A DNA stretch of 64,000 bases from Flavobacterium sp. NG2 (GCF_034119845.1 NZ_CP139420.1:3288001-3352000); one strand, 5' to 3'; numbered from the stretch's first letter, positions 28,047 to 37,060 are shown. The notes: a model not told the origin generated them from the sequence alone. Program-made: numbers and translations.

Positions 28047-28586
28047 ATGGTTTACAAATTCAGAGCTATTCTAGATGCAGAAGAAGATATCTTTAGAGAT
28101 ATTGCGATATTGGAAGACGACACTTTAGAGGATTTACACAATGCTATTTTTAATGCCTTTGGATTTGATGGTATGGAGGTAGCTTCCTTTTATACTTGTG
28201 ATGAAACTTGGAATCAGGAAGATGAAATTCCGCTTTTTGATACGGGAGATGTTCCTGGTGAAATCAAAACGATGGGGGATTATAAATTATCAGAGATTTT
28301 AGACGAGGAAAATACCAAAATCATTTATGTGTATGATTTCATCAATATGTGGACGTTCCTTGTTGAACTTGCTGCTATTGAGGAAACGACTGCTGGAGCG
28401 ATTTATCCAGAAACACTTTTCTCTCATGGAGAAATCCCTGAAGAAGCCATCGAAAAGAATTTTGAAGCAGATAATGCAGACGATTTTTACGATGATTTTG
28501 AAGACGGCCTAGACGATGACGACCTTGACATGTTTGAGGGCGATAGTAATTTTGAAGACTTTGGATTTGAGGAGAATTGGAATTAG
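28047..28586 (+). CDS. pRiA4b ORF-3-like / IS1096 TnpR-like domain protein
   Basis: A 179-residue acidic protein. The first 140 residues match the pRiA4b ORF-3 family pattern (YKFRAILDAEEDIFRDIAI, LEDLHNAIFNAFGFD, YVYDFINMWTFLVEL). The C-terminal 40 residues are almost entirely acidic and aromatic. Despite the historical name the family is not known to be a resolvase, and no transposase is adjacent. Function unknown. It is a single gene 52 bases upstream of the four-helix-bundle gene. Confidence 0.75.
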   Translation: MVYKFRAILDAEEDIFRDIAILEDDTLEDLHNAIFNAFGFDGMEVASFYTCDETWNQEDEIPLFDTGDVPGEIKTMGDYKLSEILDEENTKIIYVYDFINMWTFLVELAAIEETTAGAIYPETLFSHGEIPEEAIEKNFEADNADDFYDDFEDGLDDDDLDMFEGDSNFEDFGFEENWN

Positions 28587-28620
28587 GAATACTTAGTTCA
28601 ATATGGTTTAAAGTTTAATT

Positions 28621-28637
28621 GTTTAAAATTGTTTAAG
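28621..28637 (+). repeat. Left arm of inverted repeat flanking the four-helix-bundle gene
   Basis: The 17-bp sequence GTTTAAAATTGTTTAAG ends one base before the ATG at 28639. It is perfectly complementary to 29036-29052, which overlaps the stop codon of the same gene. Confidence 0.85.
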
Positions 28638-28638
28638 G

Positions 28639-29040
28639 ATGGCAACGATAAAAAGATTTGAAGATTTAGATATTTGGCAAGAAGCTAGAAGACTTTCTAA
28701 AGAAATCATTTTAATAGCCAAAACCACTGACTTAAATAGAGACTTTAAATTAAAAGAACAAATTAAAGCTTCATCAGGTTCTGTCATGGACAATATTGCA
28801 GAAGGATTTGAAAGAAATGGAAATCTTGAATTTCGCCAATTTTTATCTGTCGCTAAAGGTTCAGCAGGAGAATCTCGTTCCCAATTATACCGAGTTTTTG
28901 ACAATGAATATATCAGCGAAGAACAATTAAAAACATTAATTTCTCAGTACGAACAACTGAGTATCAAAATTCATAATTTTATTACTTATCTAAATAAAAA
29001 AGACTTTAAAGGAACGAAATTTATAGATCCCCAATCTTAA
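28639..29040 (+). CDS. Four-helix-bundle (S23/IVS-type) protein
   Basis: A 133-residue all-helical protein of the family first seen in intervening sequences of 23S rRNA genes. Supporting blocks are [64 protein letters not shown]. No catalytic motif is present. The gene is exactly framed by a 17-bp perfect inverted repeat, so its transcript could fold into a long-looped stem, as rRNA intervening sequences do. Here it lies between protein-coding genes, not in rRNA. Its role is unknown. Confidence 0.88.
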   Translation: MATIKRFEDLDIWQEARRLSKEIILIAKTTDLNRDFKLKEQIKASSGSVMDNIAEGFERNGNLEFRQFLSVAKGSAGESRSQLYRVFDNEYISEEQLKTLISQYEQLSIKIHNFITYLNKKDFKGTKFIDPQS

Positions 29041-29052
29041 ACAATTTTAAAC
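29036..29052 (+). repeat. Right arm of inverted repeat flanking the four-helix-bundle gene
   Basis: CTTAAACAATTTTAAAC is the exact reverse complement of 28621-28637 and includes the TAA stop (29038-29040). Confidence 0.85.
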
Positions 29053-29085
29053 TTTAAATCTTTTAAACAACATCAAACATATTTA

Positions 29086-30144
29086 ATGATCAACTTATTT
29101 AACACGCACATCGAGACGCTTTCTATACACCGTGTAGGGAACAAAAGTCGTAATGAAGCTATTTTTTTATCTCAGCAACCTTTTAGCCTTTCGGATGAAG
29201 TGGTGCCTCTTATCAAGGAGTTTTTTTTAAAGCCCTTTAGAGAAAAAGAGGAGAACTACTATCAGTTTGCTCATGAAGTAGATTTGGATTATAACGATAT
29301 GTATAAGTTTGCCTGTGAGATTTTTGATGATCCTACGACTTTGCACGAAGGTTCAAAAAAGATTACCAAACATTTGTTTGAGCAATCCAATCACCCACAC
29401 ATCAAGAATGGTGAAGTGTATGTAACCTATTTGACTAATCTTACTATTGACAACACTCCTGTGGATGCGATTGGGATTTTCAAGAGCGAGTTACAATCAG
29501 ACTTTTTGCAGTTTGAAGAAAAAGAAACGCATCTTGACATGATTCTACAACAAGGAATCAACTTGAACAAACTAGATAAAGGCTGTATCATTTTCAATCA
29601 CAAAAAAGAAGAAGGTTTCAAGATCCTTACTGTAGACAGCAACCGCTATGATGCGCGTTATTGGCTAGAGCATTTCTTGTCAGTAGATGCTTTTGAGGAC
29701 GAAAACTTCATCACAAAGAAATACTTGAAATTTTGTCAAGGTTTTGCTAAAGATGTTGTGTTTCCAGCTGAAGACAAAAAAGAAGAAGTGATGTTCATGA
29801 ACCGTTCAGTAAATTATTTTGCAAAGAACGATCAGTTTGAAGAAACTAACTTCTTGAACGAAGTATTGGATAATCCTGATTTAATTCCGGAATTCAAGAA
29901 CTATAAAGTAGACAAAGGAGAGAAATACAGCATTGAAGATGTAACCTCATTCCCTATTGCCAATGCAGCGGTGAGTGATGCTCGTAAATCGATTAAAAAC
30001 GTCATCAACCTAGATACAAATATCCAAATCAAAATGGATTTTATCAATCCTGAAAGTGCCGAAAAATTTGTAGAAAAAGGATGGGACGAAGAAAAACAAA
30101 TGTACTACTACTTGGTTTACTTTAATAAAGAGCAAAAGAGCTAA
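29086..30144 (+). CDS. 37-kDa nucleoid-associated protein (NdpA/YejK family)
   Basis: A 352-residue protein of the NA37/YejK nucleoid-associated family. Matching blocks are LSIHRVGNKSRNEAIFLS at the N-terminus, HLFEQSNHPHIKNGEVYVTYL in the middle (near residue 95) and a basic-acidic helical C-terminal half with FCQGFAKDV. Family members bind the nucleoid; biochemical detail is sparse. Monocistronic, with a terminator 22 bases after the stop. Confidence 0.88.
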   Translation: MINLFNTHIETLSIHRVGNKSRNEAIFLSQQPFSLSDEVVPLIKEFFLKPFREKEENYYQFAHEVDLDYNDMYKFACEIFDDPTTLHEGSKKITKHLFEQSNHPHIKNGEVYVTYLTNLTIDNTPVDAIGIFKSELQSDFLQFEEKETHLDMILQQGINLNKLDKGCIIFNHKKEEGFKILTVDSNRYDARYWLEHFLSVDAFEDENFITKKYLKFCQGFAKDVVFPAEDKKEEVMFMNRSVNYFAKNDQFEETNFLNEVLDNPDLIPEFKNYKVDKGEKYSIEDVTSFPIANAAVSDARKSIKNVINLDTNIQIKMDFINPESAEKFVEKGWDEEKQMYYYLVYFNKEQKS

Positions 30145-30165
30145 AAATAAACTCCTATTACTTAC

Positions 30166-30206
30166 AAAAGCCCCTCAACTACAAAACTGTAGCTAAGGGG
30201 CTTTTT
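30166..30206 (+). terminator. Terminator of the nucleoid-associated protein gene
   Basis: AAAAGCCCCT (30166-30175) pairs with AGGGGCTTTTT (30196-30206) around an inner ACTACA/TGTAGC hairpin. Confidence 0.8.
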
Positions 30207-30209
30207 AGG

Positions 30210-30455
30210 TGTTAAAAAGTAATATATATCTTATTTTTAAACAAAAAACATGTAGTTTAACGACTTTATATTAAATTTAAAGGATGTGTTTGTATATTAG
30301 CAGTCCCCAAATCTACCATAGAATTTAACGCTTAACGATGGAATTAGACAAAATACAGTCTAATATATTTTTTTAAATTTCCACAGTTTAAACAACAAAT
30401 ACCATCCTAAAACAATGAAGATCTCCAATCGCAACTGTGATTGGAGATTTTTTAT
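30210..30455 (+). ncRNA. Possible small RNA ending in an orphan terminator
   Basis: A strong terminator (ATCTCCAATC at 30421-30430 with GATTGGAGAT at 30439-30448, then six T) has no gene directly before it; the previous gene already ends at its own terminator at 30206. The roughly 215 bases between them contain only a 12-codon frame at 30338. A short non-coding transcript would explain the arrangement. No clear promoter was identified. Confidence 0.35.
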
Positions 30456-30525
30456 TACTTTTATAGTTAAACTATTTTTATTTCACTGTTGATGCATTTC
30501 CATGCATTTTACCAAAGACACATCA

Positions 30526-32895
30526 ATGAATCATCCGTTATTTACTGAAAGTCCGTTTAAGACTCAAATTTCATTTCATAAACTCATTGAGTCTTTAGAA
30601 CAAATCGCATTAACCGATGTGGATTACCGTTCTAATTATGCCAAAGCATTACTCAAAGAAATTGAATTTGTACCTGAATTCAGAACAGGAATTGAAGATT
30701 ATAGTGTTATCACAAAACACGAAAAGCTTCTAAAAAACCTGCTAGCTGATTTATTTCCCACGGCTTTGACCAAAAATGAAATTAAGGCTATTACAGTTCC
30801 TTTTCAAAATTTAACGTTCAATTTTACTGAACGTTTTACCAAAATCCTTGAACATGCTGGGACAACTTTTGACATGAACATTAGAGATTTTGATGAAAAT
30901 CAATTGTACATCCTAAGCTGTATTCTTATTTTAAATACTCATTACGGACAAAAATTTGATTATAACAAACCTTTATTTTATGACATCCCAGATGAAAATG
31001 GGATTTTGAAACACTACCGAATTTTATACAATGCCGATTTTATTGAAATATCCCCAACTTCTGACTCCCCTATTTTAACTCCAGAAGACATTGACTTATT
31101 AAAGGATAATTATGAAGATATAGCATTGTGGAAATCTAAATTCCCACAGAATAGCTGGAATTTAAAAGGATTTGGAATCGTTTCATTATTTGATGCTTCG
31201 GTCGAAAGTGCTATTTCCAATTTAAAAACCAATCTTTTAAAATCGGACAACAATGAAAATAAAAATTCAGAAGGTATTCAAACCATCTTCCGAACGATTT
31301 TTAAAATTCCCGATTTGAGAGTTGGATTCATAATGTATAACGAGGAGGAAAACAAGTTTACCAAACCACCTTATAACAATAACAAAGAAGCTACGAGCTA
31401 TATTCTATGTGAAAAAGAAGAAGAAAGCTGTCAAAATGCAATTTTTGGTTGCTCTTTGCAAACACTATTAGAGGACAAAAAACCTTTTATTATTTCGGAT
31501 ATCGATTCGTTTTCAAAAAAGACAACCAATACTTCATTTGCCAATCATTTGCTAAAGCAAAACATCAAAAGTTGCATTCTAGCACCTGTTATCAAAGAAA
31601 AAAAGCTTTTAGGTATTATAGAATTGGTTTCCTCACAACCCAAAGTACTTAACAGCATCAATGTAAACAACCTTGACTTATTATTACCTTATGTTGTAGA
31701 TACTTTAGACCGTTACAACATTGACTTACAAAATCAAATAGAAGCCATTATCCAACGAGAATATACGGCTATCCATTCGAGTGTGTATTGGAAGTTCCGT
31801 AATGAAGCGCAAAAATACTATCAAACACAATCACCAAGTAAAGACTATATTTTTAAAGAAATCACCTTTAAAGAAGTCTATCCTTTGTATGGTCAAATTG
31901 ACATTAAGAGCTCTTCTGAGCATAGAAATGAAACCGTAAAAGAAGATTTGAAAAATCAAATTTCACATCTTTTAGAACTATTAAATTATTTAACAACCAA
32001 CAATAAGCTGGAATTATTAGAGCAACGAATTTTTGAATTAGAGTCGTATGCGAAAGAATTAAAACTAGAATTAAAAGCAGATACAGAACAACAAATCCAA
32101 CATTATATTCAGCGAAAAATTCATCCTATTTTATCAAACGCTAAAAACGATGAAAAACAGCAACTTTTGATGGATTCTTACTTTGCTGAACTTGACCCTA
32201 AAACAGACTTATTTTATCATTCAAGAAGAAAATTTGATGAAGCCATGTCGATCATCAATAAAAAAATGGCTTCGGTTTTAGATAAGGAACAACAAGAAGC
32301 ACAAAAGCTTTTCCCCCATTATTTTGAACGTTTTAAAACGGATGGTGTAGAGCACAACCTTTACATTGGGCAAAGCATTACACCTAATCAAAAATTTGAC
32401 ATGATATACCTTAATAATTTAAGGTTGTGGCAATTACTCACATTATGCAAAATGGAATTAGAGCATCATCGCCTTAAGTCCATACTGCCTTATAAACTTG
32501 ACGTTACTTCCTTGATATTGGTATTTAGCTCACCGCTTTCCATTCGTTTCCGAATGGACGAAAAGCGTTTTGACGTTGATGGCACCTACAATGCCCGTTA
32601 TGAAGTAGTCAAAAAACGAATCGACAAAGCACACATCAAAGGAACTCAAGAGCGCATCACTCAAACTGAAAAAATCACCATTGTCTATTCGCATCAAAAT
32701 GAAGAATCAGAATACTTAAAATACATTGAGTATTTACAGTTCAAAAAAATCATTGAGCCAACAGTTGAAAAATTTGACATTGAAGAACTACAAGGCGTTT
32801 CTGGATTGAAAGCTATGCGAATCAAAGTCATCAATACCGAATCAGAAAACAAAAACAATTATACGTATCAAGAATTGTTAGACGAATTAAATTAA
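30526..32895 (+). CDS. Large GAF-domain protein, conserved in Bacteroidota
   Basis: About 789 residues, cytoplasmic, no membrane segment. The start at 30526 (MNHPLFTESPFK) is preferred over 30502. A GAF-like domain spans roughly residues 250-400 (ending with LLGIIELVSSQPK). A helical linker with coiled-coil character follows (about 475-560), and then a conserved C-terminal domain containing SPLSIRFRMDEKRFDVDGTYNARYE. No histidine kinase, cyclase or output domain is seen. A role in sensing is possible but unproven. Confidence 0.7.
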   Translation: MNHPLFTESPFKTQISFHKLIESLEQIALTDVDYRSNYAKALLKEIEFVPEFRTGIEDYSVITKHEKLLKNLLADLFPTALTKNEIKAITVPFQNLTFNFTERFTKILEHAGTTFDMNIRDFDENQLYILSCILILNTHYGQKFDYNKPLFYDIPDENGILKHYRILYNADFIEISPTSDSPILTPEDIDLLKDNYEDIALWKSKFPQNSWNLKGFGIVSLFDASVESAISNLKTNLLKSDNNENKNSEGIQTIFRTIFKIPDLRVGFIMYNEEENKFTKPPYNNNKEATSYILCEKEEESCQNAIFGCSLQTLLEDKKPFIISDIDSFSKKTTNTSFANHLLKQNIKSCILAPVIKEKKLLGIIELVSSQPKVLNSINVNNLDLLLPYVVDTLDRYNIDLQNQIEAIIQREYTAIHSSVYWKFRNEAQKYYQTQSPSKDYIFKEITFKEVYPLYGQIDIKSSSEHRNETVKEDLKNQISHLLELLNYLTTNNKLELLEQRIFELESYAKELKLELKADTEQQIQHYIQRKIHPILSNAKNDEKQQLLMDSYFAELDPKTDLFYHSRRKFDEAMSIINKKMASVLDKEQQEAQKLFPHYFERFKTDGVEHNLYIGQSITPNQKFDMIYLNNLRLWQLLTLCKMELEHHRLKSILPYKLDVTSLILVFSSPLSIRFRMDEKRFDVDGTYNARYEVVKKRIDKAHIKGTQERITQTEKITIVYSHQNEESEYLKYIEYLQFKKIIEPTVEKFDIEELQGVSGLKAMRIKVINTESENKNNYTYQELLDELN

Positions 32896-32999
32896 AAATT
32901 CTAAAGCTAAACAAACCATAACCCTATAAACAAAACCACAATTTTTACTCTTTTTTGAAAATAGTTGGCAAATTGAATTTATAAAAGTTTTCAAACGCT

Positions 33000-33007
33000 T
33001 ATTTTTG
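33000..33007 (+). promoter_or_regulatory. Predicted -7 box of rlmD, very close to the start codon
   Basis: TATTTTTG matches TAnnTTTG and ends four bases before the ATG at 33012. If used, the mRNA would be leaderless or nearly so. Confidence 0.4.
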
Positions 33008-33011
33008 CGGC

Positions 33012-34424
33012 ATGGGAAGAAAAAATACAGACAAAGTTGTCTTTCATCAGATAAAAGTCCTTGATGCAGGTGCTAAAGGCGTTTCGGTAGCGAAAGCTCC
33101 CGATGGTAAAGTTGTCTTCATACCTAATGTGGTTCCTGGAGATGTAGTTGACGTACAAACGTTTAAAAAACGTAAGGCGTATTACGAAGGAAAAGCGGTG
33201 AAATTTCACGAATTTTCAGAGCACCGTGTAGAACCTATCTGCCAGCACTTTGGTGTTTGTGGTGGTTGTAAATGGCAGAATATGAATTACGACCAACAGT
33301 TGTTTTACAAACAAAATGAGGTTAAAAATCATTTGCAACGCATAGGAAAAATTGAACTTCCAGAATTTGAGCCGATTTTAGGTTCGGAGAAAAAGTTTTT
33401 CTACAGAAATAAAATGGAATTTTCGTTTTCTAACAGCCGTTGGTTAACGGAAGAAGAAATAGGGAGCACCGAAGATTTAGGGAACAGAAATGCCCTTGGT
33501 TTTCATATTCCTAAAATGTGGGATAAAATCCTTGACATCACTAAATGTCACTTGCAGGAAGACCCATCGAATGCGATTAGAAACGAAGTTCGTGATTTTG
33601 CTAACGCAAATGGACTAACCTTCTTTAACCCACGTGCTCACGAAGGTTTGTTGCGTACCTTAATGTTACGTACTGCTTCGACTGGTGAAATCATGTTATT
33701 GATTCAGTTTTTTGAAGATGACCAAGCCAACAGAGAATTGCTTTTAGACCACTTATACGAGAAGTTTCCACAAATTACTTCATTATTATATGTCGTGAAT
33801 AATAAAGCAAATGACACTTTGTACGATACAAATGTGATTTTATACAAAGGTCGTGACTATATCTTGGAAGAAATGGAAGGCTTGAAATTTAGCATCAACG
33901 CTAAATCATTTTATCAAACCAACTCAGACCAAGCTTACGAATTATACAAAATCACAAGAGACTTTGCTGGATTAACAGGAAACGAAATTGTGTATGATTT
34001 ATATACAGGAACAGGTACGATTGCTCAGTTTGTTTCTAAAAAAGCGAAAAAAGTTATTGGTGTTGAAAGTGTTCCAGATGCTATCAAAGATGCTAAAGCC
34101 AATGCCGAACGTAATAATATTGACAATTGTGAGTTTTATGTAGGAGATATGAAAGTGGTTTTCAACGACGCTTTTATCGCTCAACACGGACAACCAGACG
34201 TTATTATTACAGATCCACCAAGAGACGGAATGCATAAAGATGTGGTAGAACAAATTATGAAAATTGCTCCTCAAAAAGTAGTTTATGTAAGTTGTAACTC
34301 GGCTACACAAGCACGTGATTTGGCCTTGATGGACGAAAAATACAAAGTAAGCCGTGTGCGCCCTGTGGATATGTTCCCGCAAACGCATCATGTTGAAAAT
34401 GTAGTTTTATTAGAAAGACGCTAA
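33012..34424 (+). CDS. rlmD: 23S rRNA (uracil-5-)-methyltransferase, RlmD/RumA type
   Basis: A 470-residue enzyme that methylates a uracil in 23S rRNA using S-adenosylmethionine. A TRAM domain occupies about residues 10-70. An iron-sulfur cysteine set follows (CQHFGVCGGCKW near residue 77, and a later C in DITKCHL). The methyltransferase domain has DLYTGTGTIAQF, DPPRDGMH and the catalytic cysteine in YVSCNSAT. The downstream DUF6452 and DUF6048 genes lie on the same strand about 250 bases later. Confidence 0.92.
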   Translation: MGRKNTDKVVFHQIKVLDAGAKGVSVAKAPDGKVVFIPNVVPGDVVDVQTFKKRKAYYEGKAVKFHEFSEHRVEPICQHFGVCGGCKWQNMNYDQQLFYKQNEVKNHLQRIGKIELPEFEPILGSEKKFFYRNKMEFSFSNSRWLTEEEIGSTEDLGNRNALGFHIPKMWDKILDITKCHLQEDPSNAIRNEVRDFANANGLTFFNPRAHEGLLRTLMLRTASTGEIMLLIQFFEDDQANRELLLDHLYEKFPQITSLLYVVNNKANDTLYDTNVILYKGRDYILEEMEGLKFSINAKSFYQTNSDQAYELYKITRDFAGLTGNEIVYDLYTGTGTIAQFVSKKAKKVIGVESVPDAIKDAKANAERNNIDNCEFYVGDMKVVFNDAFIAQHGQPDVIITDPPRDGMHKDVVEQIMKIAPQKVVYVSCNSATQARDLALMDEKYKVSRVRPVDMFPQTHHVENVVLLERR

Positions 34425-34441
34425 TCTATTATTAACTAGAT

Positions 34442-34474
34442 TCTGCGAGCTAAAGTTTTAATTTAGCTCGCAGA
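34442..34474 (+). terminator. Hairpin after rlmD
   Basis: A 13-bp perfect stem (TCTGCGAGCTAAA at 34442-34454, TTTAGCTCGCAGA at 34462-34474) follows the rlmD stop. There is no long T tract, so it may be a repeat-derived hairpin rather than a classical terminator. Confidence 0.55.
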
Positions 34475-34560
34475 TTTCAAGAAAGTAAGTGTGTCTTCAA
34501 ATAATTGCTAACTATTGTTTATATAAAAATGCAAATTATTATCTGCGTAAATCTGCAAAA

Positions 34561-34612
34561 TCTGCGTGCTCATTGTTTCACGCAGATTTGGCAGATTTGG
34601 CAGATTTTTTTT
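34561..34612 (+). terminator. Second hairpin with T tract downstream of rlmD
   Basis: TCTGCGTG (34561-34568) pairs with CACGCAGA (34579-34586). Tandem TTGGCAGAT units and a run of eight T follow. The sequence is built from TCTGC-type repeats. Confidence 0.55.
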
Positions 34613-34653
34613 AGAAGCTAATGCAAAACACACTATAGTGTATCCTTTTTAAT

Positions 34654-34661
34654 TATTTTTG
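34654..34661 (+). promoter_or_regulatory. Predicted -7 box of the DUF6452 gene
   Basis: TATTTTTG matches TAnnTTTG and lies 17 bases before the ATG at 34678. Confidence 0.45.
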
Positions 34662-34677
34662 TGACCAATAAACAACT

Positions 34678-35202
34678 ATGAAAAAAATATTTCTTATTAC
34701 TGTTCTGGTTTTCTCATTGGCTTTTTCGGGCTGTGAGAAAGATGATATTTGTGATGAAAACACTAGCACGACTCCCCGACTAATTATCAGTTTTTATGAT
34801 TTTAACGACCCTTCAACTTTAAAGTCGGTAACTGATTTAAAAATCATAGCCGAAGGAATGGAAGAAGGAATAACCTATAGCGGGAGTACTTTAATAAATG
34901 GTAGCACCGTTGCTATTCCTCTTAAAATAGATGCTGATGTGGTCAAATTTAAGTTTATCCTAAATTACGACAATGCAACTACGGCCTTGATAAACGAAGA
35001 CGAAATACAGTTTGACTACAGCCGAAGTACTATTTTTGTCTCTAGAGCTTGTGGTTTCAAGACAAACTATGAACTCAATCAAGCCAATCCTTTTACCCAT
35101 ACTGATGCTACTGTTGCTGATGGAAAATGGATAGAAAGTATATCCGTAAAAAACCGAACTATAACTAACGAAAATGAAACCCACCTTGAAATCTATTTTT
35201 AA
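34678..35202 (+). CDS. DUF6452 lipoprotein
   Basis: A 174-residue lipoprotein. The signal peptide ends in a lipobox-like AFSGC (C19), and the mature start is C-E-K-D-D. That fits the Bacteroidota surface lipoprotein export signal (X-K-[DE]-[DE] after the cysteine). The rest matches the DUF6452 pattern (CDENTSTTPRLIISFYD, FDYSRSTIFVSRACGFKTNYEL). The 3' end overlaps the DUF6048 gene by 29 bases in another frame, so the two are coupled. A cell-surface or outer-membrane role with DUF6048 is likely. Confidence 0.85.
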   Translation: MKKIFLITVLVFSLAFSGCEKDDICDENTSTTPRLIISFYDFNDPSTLKSVTDLKIIAEGMEEGITYSGSTLINGSTVAIPLKIDADVVKFKFILNYDNATTALINEDEIQFDYSRSTIFVSRACGFKTNYELNQANPFTHTDATVADGKWIESISVKNRTITNENETHLEIYF

Positions 35203-36013
35203 TATTTGTCTCGTTTTCGCGTTTTTTTGCGCTCATGCTCAGGAAACAACTGAAAAAAAACCGCTTCCTTCCACTAAGAAAGAAACCGCCGTTATACCTG
35301 ATAACTCTTTTGCTAATGCAGAAGCCTTACCCAATCAAGTACAAAAGGACAATGTAGCACCACCAAAAACCGACAGATACGGTTTGCGTGTGGGAGTTGA
35401 TTTATTTAAACTGACTCGTGGCTTTTATGACAACAATTATAAGGGAATCGAATTAGTAGGTGATTATCGTTTGACCAAAAAATATTTCTTGGCAGCCGAA
35501 TTAGGAACCGAAAACAAAACCACAGAAGATGCTCGTCTTGATTTTGTAACCAAAGGCTCTTACCTAAAAGCTGGTTTTGATTATAATGGATACGAAAACT
35601 GGCTGGATATGGAAAATATCATCTCGATAGGCTTGCGTTATGGTTTTAGTACTTTCAGTCAAGAGCTTGAAAATTATAGAATTTACAATACTTCTCAATA
35701 TTTTGGAGAATCAGCGACTATCAGTTCAGGGGAGAAATTCGACGGACTTACAGCGAGCTGGATTGAAGTGGTCGCTGGGGTAAAAGCAAAAGTTTTCAAT
35801 AATGTCTTTTTGGGATTCAGCTTGAGATTAAACACTTTGGTAACCAACAAGAAACCAGACAACTTTGATAATCTTTACATTCCTGGATTCAACAGAACTT
35901 ATAATGGTAGTTTTGGAGTAGGATTTAATTATACAGTCACTTATTTTGTACCTATCTACAAGAAAAAAGTGGTTCCTGCTAGTATTAAAAACACAACCAA
36001 CAGCAAAAAATAA
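35174..36013 (+). CDS. DUF6048 outer membrane beta-barrel-like protein
   Basis: A 279-residue exported protein with a signal peptide (ending AHAQ, residue 22), a charged linker to about residue 70, and then alternating beta segments resembling a small outer membrane barrel (GLRVGVDLFKL, GIELVGDYRLTKKYFLAAELG, FLGFSLRLN). It partners the DUF6452 lipoprotein, whose coding sequence overlaps its start. I recall this pair following rlmD in other Flavobacteriia. Function unknown. Confidence 0.8.
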   Translation: MKPTLKSIFNICLVFAFFCAHAQETTEKKPLPSTKKETAVIPDNSFANAEALPNQVQKDNVAPPKTDRYGLRVGVDLFKLTRGFYDNNYKGIELVGDYRLTKKYFLAAELGTENKTTEDARLDFVTKGSYLKAGFDYNGYENWLDMENIISIGLRYGFSTFSQELENYRIYNTSQYFGESATISSGEKFDGLTASWIEVVAGVKAKVFNNVFLGFSLRLNTLVTNKKPDNFDNLYIPGFNRTYNGSFGVGFNYTVTYFVPIYKKKVVPASIKNTTNSKK

Positions 36014-36030
36014 TCACTGCTTATAGCAAC

Positions 36031-36080
36031 TAAAAAATCCACTACTCTTTCAAATTATTGAAAAATTAGTGGATTTTTTA
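36031..36080 (+). terminator. Terminator of the DUF6452/DUF6048 operon
   Basis: TAAAAAATCCACTA (36031-36044) pairs with TAGTGGATTTTTTA (36067-36080). Confidence 0.8.
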
Positions 36081-36175
36081 GTATATGTATCCGTAATCAG
36101 ATTCTCTTAAAAATGGGAATCCTAATTTAAAAGCAAAATATCAGTCTAAGCCGTTCGAATACCTTATATAAGCTC

Positions 36176-36206
36176 CATTTCGACAAGCTCCATTTCGACA
36201 AGCTCA
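36176..36206. repeat. Short direct repeat
   Basis: Two tandem 15-base copies of AGCTCCATTTCGACA, followed by a related third segment. It resembles short repeats seen near gene ends in Bacteroidota. Confidence 0.6.
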
Positions 36207-36270
36207 ATGTGACAATAGGTTAAAATTAATTATTCTTTTAATTTCACCCAACGTGTCATTTGTGATTTCC

Positions 36271-36783
36271 CTAAGCATGTAGTAAATCTACAATGCGATC
36301 GCCTTCTGTTTTATAAGGACCATCAAGTGTAGGATCATTTTGCTTAAGTGTTTCTATTTGATAAAAACAGGTATCAATTCGGTTTTGTAAAATACCTTTG
36401 TCTGCTGTTTGCCAATATTCACCTTCGTCATTGACTTTTAAGTTGTCAAAGTAGTTTTCAACCGACTTTAAAAATTCCACTATTTTGATGTGAATAGCAA
36501 TGTCTGCAAATTGCGTTTTGCAATATTCTTGAATGTAATTATTCTCGTCAAACTCTAACAGCAAAGGGTCGGTATTATCATGAGGCTGAATTCTGATTCC
36601 TTTGGTTGGTCCTGAATAGTCCCACTCTTCCCCATCTTTGTGACGCAATAACAGTTTTTCTGTTTCAGTAAAAAATTCATGCTCCATTTTGTTCGCTTCC
36701 GCAAAAGCTTTGGCGTCAAGCATTATTTTTTCATATTCAAAATCTGATTTGAGTTTTCCCTCAAAATGTATTGTAACTCCCAT
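36271..36783 (-). CDS. Conserved hypothetical protein
   Basis: A 170-residue soluble acidic protein without a signal peptide. It starts with a beta strand typical of an alpha/beta fold (GVTIHFEGKLKS), contains a GIRIQPHDNTDPLLLEFDE block and ends with a helical region (IDTCFYQIETLKQN). I could not assign a family. It is 17 bases downstream of a small membrane protein gene on the same strand. Confidence 0.6.
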   Translation of the reverse strand: MGVTIHFEGKLKSDFEYEKIMLDAKAFAEANKMEHEFFTETEKLLLRHKDGEEWDYSGPTKGIRIQPHDNTDPLLLEFDENNYIQEYCKTQFADIAIHIKIVEFLKSVENYFDNLKVNDEGEYWQTADKGILQNRIDTCFYQIETLKQNDPTLDGPYKTEGDRIVDLLHA

Positions 36784-36800
36784 ATTTTAATTTTATAACC

Positions 36801-37037
36801 TTAGCCTATTTCGCGAACGCCTTTCATAAATATCCACTTCATAAACAAACGCTCACCCTCTTGTGTCTTAATGGCTTTGAATTTTGGAGACAACAAAGTC
36901 GCCACTACAAAAGCGGTCATTGGAATCCATAATCCAGTCAAATGAGTGTAAACCGCTACCAAATAGCGTACAGAAATAAACAAGATAGCAAAACAACCCA
37001 ATTGATACAAAAACGCTCTAACTTCTAATTTTGTCAT
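36801..37037 (-). CDS. Small two-segment membrane protein
   Basis: A 78-residue protein with two hydrophobic segments (LGCFAILFISVRYLVAV and LWIPMTAFVVATLLS) and a basic C-terminus. No family recognised. It shares a likely transcript with the downstream 170-residue hypothetical gene. Confidence 0.6.
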   Translation of the reverse strand: MTKLEVRAFLYQLGCFAILFISVRYLVAVYTHLTGLWIPMTAFVVATLLSPKFKAIKTQEGERLFMKWIFMKGVREIG

Positions 37038-37060
37038 AATAAATAAGTTTCAGGTTTTAG

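Noticed and set aside
28047-28586. Transposon resolvase (name of the pRiA4b/TnpR-like family)
   Set aside because: No recombinase catalytic motif and no adjacent transposase. The family name is historical.
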